Assembly (NCBI GenBank): GCA_905221605.1 | Contig: CAJNDS010002573.1 | Coordinates: 1 to 64,000, forward strand | Reading direction: 5' to 3' | DNA length: 64,000 bases | DNA from: Symbiodinium natans | Lineage: Eukaryota; Sar; Dinophyceae; Suessiales; Symbiodiniaceae | Shown: positions 43,596 through 50,642 of the stretch, in pieces | Position numbering within the stretch: the stretch's first letter is position 1 | How the letters are laid out: every line of letters starts with the position of its first letter | Translations under genes and position numbers: made by a program | Notes under the pieces: generated by a model | What the model saw: only the letters and a program-made list of their open reading frames with translations | What the model was told of the DNA's origin: nothing | The model's database searches: none

Positions 43596-45809
43596 ATGAG
43601 GATTTTACTTCTCGTAGCCGTAGCGAGCTTTCTTGGGTGCCTGGGTCCCAAGTCCCAGGGTCCAGCCATGGATCAGAATCGAGGGTTTCGGGAAGTAGCG
43701 CCCCCCGATGAAGCTGAGCAGCATGCGCAGCGAAGTCAGCTAACCATGAACAAAACCGGCAAGCGAAGCTACCAAAGAGCTTGTAAAGTTGCCCTGGCGA
43801 AGGGAGCAGCACTTTACAAAGGCCGTCTTCTGACAGCTCAGGCTCTAGGAGCTCATGAAGGACAATTCGCGTCTCCTGCGAAAGCGGAGAGGCGCTCTTT
43901 TCAACCGACCAGACAGATCCATCACAAATTTGACATGGAAGTCCTTACTTGGAACGCAGGCTCAATTACAAGTCGAGTTTGGAACGAGATTCTGGCCCTT
44001 TTGGCAACAACAGAGTACAAGAACATCAAAATCGCTTTCCTGCAGGAATCGCATTGGCAGCAGGACCAGGTCTACAGCTCAGGCCCGTGGTCAGTCCTAA
44101 CCTGTGGTTCAACAAGCAGAGACAAGGCTGGCCTGGTTGTTTTGGTGCATAGCTCACTGGCTCCTCTTTCAGAAATTCGCAGCACTTCCATTGTTCCAGG
44201 GCATTTGCAGCACGTCATGATCCCGTGGCAGAGATCCAGAATACATCTCCTGAATCTGTACCAGCACGTCTGGGATTCAAAGCTCTCGAAGACGGAAAAC
44301 AGAGGCAGGAGAAAGGACGTGATGACACAGCTCGAAAATCGCATTCAGCGAGTCCCACAACGTGATTTCTTGCTTGTGGCTGGGGATTTCAATTCGCATG
44401 CGGTGACTGAACGTCCTCATATCGGACCCAGTGTGCCTCATCGAGTACGGTTTGCAAATGCAGATGTGAAGACACTGCCCTCGCTCTGCAAATCCTGTGG
44501 ACTAACTGCGCTGAACACTTGGGCTTCTGGCCATCGCAGTACGTATGTTAACAGTGATGGCACATATTCCTCTCAGATCGATTTTTTGCTGGTCAGACTG
44601 CACGATGCTCGGAGGAGATCCAAGGAGGCCTACTCGGATAAGAACTTTCCTGTGGCTGCCTACAGAGATGGATCAAAACACTTTCCAGTGCGAGCTACTC
44701 TGTTCATTCCTCCTTACAGTCCTACACCCAGCAAGCCACGGCCATTTGATGCCACAGCCCTGGATGCGAGCTTTCGGCGGAAAGATGACAACTGGCAGGC
44801 ATTCTCACATCGTCTGACGGAAGCAGTGGTGAGGACAATGCAAGTGAGACCGTCTTGGCAAGAACTGGATGAAGTGATGGTTCGTGTATCAGCTGAGCAC
44901 TACCCACCACCACGCAAGTCTCAGCCAGCAGCAGGTCCAATCCATCAGGAATATTGGAAGAAAGTGCGGCAAATCCAGGCGCACAAGAGGGCTGGAACCG
45001 AGCATAATCCAGAATGCCAGAAGCTTGTGGAGGACATCAAGGAGGAGGCGCGGACTTTCAAAAAACAGCAAAAACAAAGAAAGCTAGAGAAGCAAGAGCA
45101 GTTGCTTCTACAAGCCCAGGAAGATAAAAGGCAACAATCCCACAAACTGGCTCATACTCTCAGGAAACTCGCTCCGTGGCGCCCAGTGCAGAGAGTCAAC
45201 CTAAGGGATCAAGCAGGTGAGCCGCTTGATACGGAGGCCTCACTAAAAACTATGCGCGAATACTCGAGTCAAATCTTCTCCAAAAGTCCTCCTTTGCAAT
45301 CAGTAGATGCTGTGCCCAGAGCAGCGATCACCGCCTTGCAGGTATCCTCACAAATTAAGACAGTGCCAGTGGGGAAAGCAGTCCCCAGCACCTCAGCTCC
45401 AGTATCAGCCTGGAAGAGTCTAGGTACTGAAGCCCATGAACACATAGCAGCTCTAATCAACTCTGAGGTGTCTCAATCAGAAATTTCCCCTTATCTAAAG
45501 GATCCTAGAATTGCATGGATCCCCAAGCAGGGCAAGCCAGCCACCGCCATGCCAAACCTGAGGCCCATAGGAGTCATCAGCGTGCCAGGAAAAGTGCTAG
45601 CAGGCGCAGTGAAAATTCGCATTGCGCCAGCACTGCAGGTGAGCTCACAGCTCCAACCTCAGTTTGCGTATATACGGCAGAGGGGGGTGAGGGACGCTAT
45701 CGCGAAAGCATGTCAGCACCTCGAGAGCATCGCAGGGACCTGCACAAGTCCCAACGCGGAGCCAGGCAGGCTCAGCTGTCAGGTGCTCTCACTATTTCGG
45801 TTGATCTGA
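43596..45809 (+). CDS. LINE protein, 5' part: AP endonuclease and start of reverse transcriptase
   Basis: ATG at 43596 is the first Met after the GTT array (43746 is an alternative); the Val run upstream is array translation. After a basic region (KTGKRSYQRACKVALAKG) comes an endonuclease/exonuclease/phosphatase domain: WNAGSI near residue 116, catalytic FLQESHW (Glu ~151), GDFNSH (Asp 264, Asn 266), SQIDFLL (Asp ~329) and SKHFPV (His ~362). This nicks target DNA to prime reverse transcription. A charged coiled linker (about 450-530) leads to the first RT motifs: WIPKQGKPATAMPNLRPIGV and QFAYIRQRGVRDAIAKACQH. The frame then ends at a TGA, while RT motif A continues in another frame from about 45760. 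So either this copy has a 1-nt indel or the junction is a programmed shift. All endonuclease residues are intact. Confidence 0.85.
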   Translation: MRILLLVAVASFLGCLGPKSQGPAMDQNRGFREVAPPDEAEQHAQRSQLTMNKTGKRSYQRACKVALAKGAALYKGRLLTAQALGAHEGQFASPAKAERRSFQPTRQIHHKFDMEVLTWNAGSITSRVWNEILALLATTEYKNIKIAFLQESHWQQDQVYSSGPWSVLTCGSTSRDKAGLVVLVHSSLAPLSEIRSTSIVPGHLQHVMIPWQRSRIHLLNLYQHVWDSKLSKTENRGRRKDVMTQLENRIQRVPQRDFLLVAGDFNSHAVTERPHIGPSVPHRVRFANADVKTLPSLCKSCGLTALNTWASGHRSTYVNSDGTYSSQIDFLLVRLHDARRRSKEAYSDKNFPVAAYRDGSKHFPVRATLFIPPYSPTPSKPRPFDATALDASFRRKDDNWQAFSHRLTEAVVRTMQVRPSWQELDEVMVRVSAEHYPPPRKSQPAAGPIHQEYWKKVRQIQAHKRAGTEHNPECQKLVEDIKEEARTFKKQQKQRKLEKQEQLLLQAQEDKRQQSHKLAHTLRKLAPWRPVQRVNLRDQAGEPLDTEASLKTMREYSSQIFSKSPPLQSVDAVPRAAITALQVSSQIKTVPVGKAVPSTSAPVSAWKSLGTEAHEHIAALINSEVSQSEISPYLKDPRIAWIPKQGKPATAMPNLRPIGVISVPGKVLAGAVKIRIAPALQVSSQLQPQFAYIRQRGVRDAIAKACQHLESIAGTCTSPNAEPGRLSCQVLSLFRLI

Positions 45810-47440
45810 GCAAGGCTTTTGATTCTGTTAATAGACATGAGCTGCTAGCAGCCTTGGATCGCCTGGGAATAGACCCTGTTACGAAAGAACTGGTAGTTCA
45901 ACTCCATAGTGAGACCTCCTACAACATGGGCACTAGTGGACTAGAGATTCAAGTTCCGACTTCTTCAGGAATCAAACAAGGTTGCAAGCTAGCCCCGGCA
46001 TTGTGGTCTGCGCTTACACTTCTAGTCATGAGCAGAATGGAGCAGAAATGGGGCCCAGACAGCAAGCAAGCTAGGGACATCCTAACGGTCTTTGCTGACG
46101 ATTTCCTGCTTCAGGAAACCTTTTCGAGCTTTCCTGAGCTTCAGAAAGTCCTGCTCAGAATAGAGGCTCTCTTTCAGTCTCTTGAGGACGTGGGGCTGGA
46201 AGTTAATCCAACGAAGTCTAAAGCCTTACTAATGGTTCAGGGCACTCAGCAGTCCATCTTTCGCAAGATGCACACGATGCGCAAAGAGAAGCAGCTGCAC
46301 ATCGTCCTTCCCTCAGGACATAAGATTCCGATTCATCATAAGCTAACATATCTAGGGGTGCAGCTCAGCTATGGATCCTACAAAGACCAGACTGTTGACT
46401 ATCGGATCGCCCAAGCTCAAGGCAAGTTTGAGCTACTTCGACACATCCTGTGCTCCACTAAGGCTCTGGATGCTTCAAAGAAGTTGGAGATCTGGAGGGT
46501 CTATGTGGAATCCTCACTCTTGCATGGGCTTGTGGCCACAGGCATCACTTCATCAGGTCTTCAGAAGCTCCAGAGTAAATACTCGAGGATGCTAAGATCC
46601 ATCTTTAAGCAACATCAGCATTACAGCCACATTGACACGAAGACTCTGTTCGAGCAATATAAGGTGCAGACTCCTCAAGCAGTTTTGATCAGCCAGATGA
46701 AAAACTATCAAGACGCACTAGATGCCTGTCAGAAGCACAACCCGGATCAGAACATACAGTGGTATCTGGGACTTAGAGGCAGGATTGTTGCGCTGCAACA
46801 GGAGCTCCGGAGCATGCAATTGGACCTGACCGAGGCAGTCCAGGAGGTGCCGTGCTCTCTGTGTGATCGGAAATTCTCCAGCGCCAAGGGTCTTCAGCAC
46901 CATACACTGGTGAAGCATGGAGGACAGCGTGCGAATCAGCTAGGCCCAAAATTTCAGGTCACTGTGCATAGCTGCAAAGGACTTCCGCAATGTGTGGCAT
47001 GCAATAGGCAGCTGCGCACAATGCATCAACTTCGCAGACATGTGGAGTCAGGCATTTGCCCTCAGCTGCACGAGTTGAAAGAACGAGCCAAATCCTGTAC
47101 AAGTTCAGAAAGCATAGCTATGATCTATCAGTCTAGCGTGCAGGAACAACTTAAGAAGGACCCTGACCTTCTACTAAAAAAGAGACATGTCACTCAGCAT
47201 CTATTAACGAACTGCAGTCTCTGTGGGCAATATATCGTTGGCCATAAAGGAGTGAAGCAGCACATTCAGAAAGCTCATCCCGCTTTCTGGGCACAGTCCT
47301 CGGAATCCATTCTTGCCAACATGCGAACACATAAGCGCCTCCTGCACAAAAAAGAGGAATGTAGGTATTGTCGCATTTTGGTAGACGCTCCAGTACGCCA
47401 TGCAGAGCAATGTGTGGTCTGCTTCAGACATATGCCATGA
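45515..47440 (+). CDS. LINE protein, 3' part: reverse transcriptase core and C2H2 zinc fingers
   Basis: Meaningful coding starts about 45760. Reverse-transcriptase motifs in order: A (SVDLSKAFDSVN), B (SSGIKQGCKLAP), C (TVFADDFLLQ, the catalytic FADD), D (GLEVNPTKSKALL) and E (LTYLGVQLSY). All metal-binding Asp residues are present. A helical thumb/connection region follows, then zinc-binding motifs near the C-terminus: CSLCDRKF-x8-HHTLVKH, CVACNRQL-x8-RH-x4-C, CSLCGQYI-x8-QHIQKAH, and a last CRYC cluster. These probably bind the element's nucleic acid. The frame lies one position from the endonuclease frame, overlapping it over 45515-45809. It ends CATATGCCATGA, whose last four bases contain the start of the next cistron. 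First RT residues upstream are in the other frame. Confidence 0.85.
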   Translation: MDPQAGQASHRHAKPEAHRSHQRARKSASRRSENSHCASTAGELTAPTSVCVYTAEGGEGRYRESMSAPREHRRDLHKSQRGARQAQLSGALTISVDLSKAFDSVNRHELLAALDRLGIDPVTKELVVQLHSETSYNMGTSGLEIQVPTSSGIKQGCKLAPALWSALTLLVMSRMEQKWGPDSKQARDILTVFADDFLLQETFSSFPELQKVLLRIEALFQSLEDVGLEVNPTKSKALLMVQGTQQSIFRKMHTMRKEKQLHIVLPSGHKIPIHHKLTYLGVQLSYGSYKDQTVDYRIAQAQGKFELLRHILCSTKALDASKKLEIWRVYVESSLLHGLVATGITSSGLQKLQSKYSRMLRSIFKQHQHYSHIDTKTLFEQYKVQTPQAVLISQMKNYQDALDACQKHNPDQNIQWYLGLRGRIVALQQELRSMQLDLTEAVQEVPCSLCDRKFSSAKGLQHHTLVKHGGQRANQLGPKFQVTVHSCKGLPQCVACNRQLRTMHQLRRHVESGICPQLHELKERAKSCTSSESIAMIYQSSVQEQLKKDPDLLLKKRHVTQHLLTNCSLCGQYIVGHKGVKQHIQKAHPAFWAQSSESILANMRTHKRLLHKKEECRYCRILVDAPVRHAEQCVVCFRHMP

Positions 47441-48393
47441 GTGCAGCTTGTGCCAAGTCTGTAGAACTGCCAGACCTCTTCCGTGCAGATCCTCCAATTA
47501 GCCAGGTGAGAGGCAGGGAGGCTTCCTCCCGGGAGGCTTCCTCCAGCAGCCGAGCCTCTTTGCTGACACACACCGCAAGCGTCTCTGGTCGTTCAGCCAC
47601 TGCACCTCCCACAGCTTCCGCGCAAGACGCTGCCTGGCGTCTAGCTTATCATAATCCGCATCAACTTTGCTATGCACACACTGTCGTTCATATCCTTCTC
47701 ACTCTCTTGTCAGATGGACTGTTCCCTGATCCTTCCTTAAATTCCATCCTAACTGAAATAGGTTCCCTAAATGGCAGATCCTCTCATGCGGATGTTCGGA
47801 GGTTGAGACATCTTCGTCCGCTGCTAGCAGGGTGGCGACTACGACCCAGGCAGGAGGATGCATCACAGTTTTTGTTGCATATCTCTCAGCGCATTCCAGA
47901 TCTTTCATCAGATAAATGGGAGGCGCGAGTTCATATCTCAGAACCAGAGGAACGCATAAGTGTTGAGGAAAAAGGCGGCTTGATTCTGTATCTGCCCGAG
48001 CCGCCGGACGGACTCTCGACTCTTCAGCAATCAGTTACACAATGGACGAACAGGGGTAGTGTGTTTGCCTTGCTTCCGGGTACAAGAATCATTTGCCTGC
48101 AAATTCAAAGATTTGATCAGCAAATCAAAACTTCTCGCCCACAAGCGTTGGACACAGTTCTTGAGATGCCAATGTTTCAAGATAACGGAACCTCAACAGA
48201 AGCAGTGTCTTTTAGTCTCTATGCTTTTATCATTCATATCGGAGAAGACTGGAACTCTGGCCATTACAGAGCGGGATTCTGGAGAGAGAGCGTAGCGTAC
48301 CTTGCTGATGATAGTGAATCGCCAAGACGCACCACGCTCCTCTCGGATCAAATATGTCGAGGTTCCTACTTGGCCTTCTATGTAAGAGTATAG
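47437..48393 (+). CDS. Ubiquitin-specific-protease (C19)-like protein
   Basis: From ATG at 47437 (overlapping the RT stop; ATG at 47410 is also in frame) 318 residues. The N-terminal ~65 are Ser/Ala/Arg-rich and contain the palindrome repeat read as GREASSREASS. The USP Cys box is HNPHQLCYAHTVVHILL (Cys ~78). The region RPRQEDASQFLLHI corresponds to the QQDAxEFL segment of USPs. ICLQIQRFDQQ matches the LxLQLKRF strand. The His box is SLYAFIIHIGEDWNSGHYRA (His ~276), followed by YLADDS and a terminal YLAFYVRV like the usual AYxLFY. All three catalytic positions can be placed. USPs remove ubiquitin or ubiquitin-like tags. The domain is short and lacks the zinc finger of many cellular USPs. It may protect or mature element proteins; that is inference. 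Confidence 0.8.
   Translation: MSAACAKSVELPDLFRADPPISQVRGREASSREASSSSRASLLTHTASVSGRSATAPPTASAQDAAWRLAYHNPHQLCYAHTVVHILLTLLSDGLFPDPSLNSILTEIGSLNGRSSHADVRRLRHLRPLLAGWRLRPRQEDASQFLLHISQRIPDLSSDKWEARVHISEPEERISVEEKGGLILYLPEPPDGLSTLQQSVTQWTNRGSVFALLPGTRIICLQIQRFDQQIKTSRPQALDTVLEMPMFQDNGTSTEAVSFSLYAFIIHIGEDWNSGHYRAGFWRESVAYLADDSESPRRTTLLSDQICRGSYLAFYVRV
47516..47544. repeat. Double palindrome inside the USP cistron
   Basis: GGGAGGCTTCCTCCC directly followed by GGGAGGCTTCCTCC: two 6-bp stems with CTT loops. Translated in frame as part of the Ser/Ala-rich linker. Confidence 0.9.
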
Positions 48394-48409
48394 ACTCAGC
48401 TAGGTAGCC

Positions 48410-49246
48410 ATGAGGCAGGCCTTTGCACTATCGTCAGCGCCCTCCAAGTCCAAGCGTGCGGATGAGCCAGATGAAGATGATTCTCCAACCAAGAAGATCA
48501 GACAGTCTGAACCGAAGAACATGCCAAAACAGAAAGCTAAAGGAAGGGGTCGGGGCACTGGCCGAGGCGTTTCAAATGAGAAAGTTCTCCAGTCCCTAAC
48601 GAGGTTGTCCATCAACCATGAGGACTCGCTGAATACGCTTCAGCAGGAACTGAGCTGGGTCATGTACCTGACCACCGGTGAGCTGTCCATCCTACCGAGC
48701 ATCTATGCGGAGAAGTCCAAAGACGCTTCGAAGTTGTCTACTCCGTTCAGAACTCGAGCCATGAGAGTGGTCTTGGAGCAGACCTTAGAAAGAGTAGAGC
48801 AGATCCAGACTAAGGAAGAAGTGCTAGTGGATGCGGAGAAAGAGGGCTGGGTGGTGCGTGTGAAGGACACCGAAGCTCCAGCCTTTGTCTACCAGCAGTG
48901 GAGCAGTGAGCAAGACAAGACGGTGCATGACACTGCACGAAGGGCAGTCCTCGCAGATGACGTCGTTCAATTGCTCAAAACGTGCTTGGAGGAGCTTGCG
49001 CAGCACCCACAGTTGATCTCTAGGCTCATGCCCTCACGTCCGATCGCTGAGAAGATGACAGGCGGCCCAGTTCGAGTTCACATCCAGGTCCAACTCCAAC
49101 ATCTCAAGGGTAAGTTCCATCAAGCCCTGGCCGGACTCACGGACAATGCAGTCTGGGCAGCCGTTGAAGGCTCACTAAGGCCAGGGAGCGTTCAGCGTAG
49201 TCCAGCAGCTAAGTTGCTTGCAAAGCAGGCATCCGGCAGCAGCTAG
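48410..49246 (+). CDS. Basic, NLS- and RG-containing protein (possible nucleic-acid binder)
   Basis: 278 codons from ATG at 48410, only 16 bases after the USP stop. Residues 12-30 form a bipartite nuclear-localisation pattern (SKSKRADEPDEDDSPTKKIR). Residues 38-52 are KQKAKGRGRGTGRG, an RG-rich RNA-binding type stretch. The rest is helical and mixed in charge (QSLTRLSINHEDSLNTLQQE, EKEGWVVRVKDTEAPAFVYQ, VHIQVQLQHLKGKFHQALAG), and the last residues are Ser/Ala/Lys-rich. I do not recognise a family. Size, basic start and helical body would suit an ORF1p/Gag-like RNA packaging protein. LINEs normally place that protein before the RT, so this position would be unusual. Confidence 0.65.
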   Translation: MRQAFALSSAPSKSKRADEPDEDDSPTKKIRQSEPKNMPKQKAKGRGRGTGRGVSNEKVLQSLTRLSINHEDSLNTLQQELSWVMYLTTGELSILPSIYAEKSKDASKLSTPFRTRAMRVVLEQTLERVEQIQTKEEVLVDAEKEGWVVRVKDTEAPAFVYQQWSSEQDKTVHDTARRAVLADDVVQLLKTCLEELAQHPQLISRLMPSRPIAEKMTGGPVRVHIQVQLQHLKGKFHQALAGLTDNAVWAAVEGSLRPGSVQRSPAAKLLAKQASGSS

Positions 49247-49361
49247 CTAATAGAGCACCTTCAGCTAGGGACGCTCCCTCCACATAGAGGCAAAAATTCT
49301 GCACTGCCTTCAATCAGCGCAGGATTGTCCCTCAGTTTGCCTTCCTCTCTCAGCTGCACAT

Positions 49362-49379
49362 GTTCTTCTTCTTTCACAG
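49362..49379 (+). promoter_or_regulatory. Candidate trans-splice acceptor before the coiled-coil cistron
   Basis: TGTTCTTCTTCTTTCACAG: a pyrimidine tract ending in CAG, 50 bases upstream of the ATG at 49430. In dinoflagellates polycistronic RNAs are cut by spliced-leader addition at AG. Confidence 0.4.
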
Positions 49380-49429
49380 CAGCTTTTCTTGCTCGCGTAA
49401 TCATTCCATAGCTGGCTAATAGAGAGTCA

Positions 49430-49831
49430 ATGTCTTACCGAGCTGAACGCATGTATGCCAGAGAGGGCTGGATCTTTACTGAGGCTGATCGAGTGGCACT
49501 TTGGGAGCTGGATACTGCGCTAAGTAAAGCCCAGAAGCTTATAGATGCTCAAGCTCGCCTCATCGAGGAAATGCAACGGGATCAGGTCAGACTACATGGG
49601 CAAGTCCGTCAGCTGAATGCAGAGGTGACTCAGCTCGCTCAGAGTGCCCAGATCTATGGTGCTCACATCGAGCGTCTCTATCGTCTTTCCGACACCCAAG
49701 CTCTCTCTGAACGGATGGATTACTTGACCTGGACTCTTCATTACCAAGGCATCAGAGTCTTGCTACCAGGACCATCGTCGAGCAGTGTGAGGCCAAGAGC
49801 ACAGCGGCGGCCTGCTCAGAATCCGTACTAG
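49430..49831 (+). CDS. Small coiled-coil protein
   Basis: 133 codons from ATG at 49430. Residues about 25-85 show heptad-like spacing of hydrophobics between polar residues (ELDTALSKAQKLIDAQARLI, then EMQRDQVRLHGQVRQLNAEV and TQLAQSAQIYGAHIERLYRL), predicting a coiled coil for self-association. The tail is Ser/Arg/Pro-rich. No family is recognised. A 15-bp direct repeat (AGCTRGCTAATAGAG) flanks the spacer before it, at 49241-49255 and 49410-49424. In other retroelements small coiled-coil proteins multimerise on RNA; whether this one does is unknown. Confidence 0.6.
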   Translation: MSYRAERMYAREGWIFTEADRVALWELDTALSKAQKLIDAQARLIEEMQRDQVRLHGQVRQLNAEVTQLAQSAQIYGAHIERLYRLSDTQALSERMDYLTWTLHYQGIRVLLPGPSSSSVRPRAQRRPAQNPY

Positions 49832-49962
49832 CACATAGCTTCTCAGATGGTCTGTATTAGAATCAGTCCTCGTGTGAGATGTCTTCAGCACAGGGAGCCA
49901 AAAGTCTCTGCCATCACTGCATCATAGCCCAGCCTGTAAGCGCGCACTCGCATTGCATAGCT

Positions 49963-49991
49963 CGGGAGGCTTCCTCCGGAGGCTTCCTCCA
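49963..49991. repeat. Double palindrome, intercistronic
   Basis: CGGGAGGCTTCCTCC then GGAGGCTTCCTCCA. The whole 29-bp unit is identical to 52236-52264. It lies in the spacer before the twin-ART cistron. Confidence 0.9.
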
Positions 49992-50086
49992 TGCTACGGT
50001 CGGCGGCCTACGCGTGTCCGAATTACAGCAAGTGCAATCACTCACCCTCTGGGAAGCAACCACTCCTTCCTTCTTAGGTTCTCTCT

Positions 50087-50109
50087 CTCCTGTCCGGGTT
50101 CTCTTGCAG
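50087..50109 (+). promoter_or_regulatory. Candidate trans-splice acceptor before the twin-ART cistron
   Basis: A pyrimidine-rich tract with CTCTCTCCTG and then TTCTCTTGCAG, ending in AG at 50108-50109, 126 bases upstream of the ATG at 50235. Confidence 0.4.
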
Positions 50110-50234
50110 GATGGAGGTTTTGACAATAGCTTTCTCCTCCGTAGGGGCACCCACCAGCTGCTTGTTTGAAGTTTGCTCATTGACCTAATGCAATGCCGCA
50201 GCTTCTCTCAAACCAATAGGATCAGGCCCTCAAC

Positions 50235-50642
50235 ATGGAACGTGATTTGACGAATGATGAGTTTGAGGCTTTAAATAGAAGGCGAGCGCAACAAGGCAAG
50301 GATCCACTGAGCTGGCGGGACGCACAGCGTCAGGCCCGGCGTAAGCCGAACCACAACAGAGGAGGTAAGAAGGCCAAGGCAGCGCCGTCCTCACAGCCTG
50401 TCACTTTCCTGCCGAGAGCGCCGTGGAGGTTTCCTCCGAACGAGCTCCTGTACAAGCTGAATCCATTTTCTTTCTGGTTCCTGATTTTGATCAGAGGGCC
50501 AGCGGGCAGGCATCCGACTGGAACACCAGCACTCATGTTCAGAGTCGCTATGCATGGAACAAGCGTCACAAGGAGCGTGAACAGTTGGATCCGACTAAGG
50601 ATGTCATGGAGGAGGCCAAAATCTTTATCCGCACATTTCTGA
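50235..50642 (+). CDS. N-terminal basic segment of the twin-ART protein (separate frame)
   Basis: From ATG at 50235 about 63 codons look genuine: MERDLTNDEFEALNRRRAQQ, then a basic stretch (WRDAQRQARRKPNHNRGGKK). Beyond the palindrome GGAGGTTTCCTCC at 50425-50437 this frame loses sense, while the frame one position away continues with an acceptable protein (ERAPVQAESIFFLVPDFDQR). The natural protein therefore probably switches frame at or near the palindrome. The switch could come from an indel, from insertion of the palindrome, or from a programmed shift. Alternatively this is a short separate cistron. Confidence 0.5.
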   Translation: MERDLTNDEFEALNRRRAQQGKDPLSWRDAQRQARRKPNHNRGGKKAKAAPSSQPVTFLPRAPWRFPPNELLYKLNPFSFWFLILIRGPAGRHPTGTPALMFRVAMHGTSVTRSVNSWIRLRMSWRRPKSLSAHF

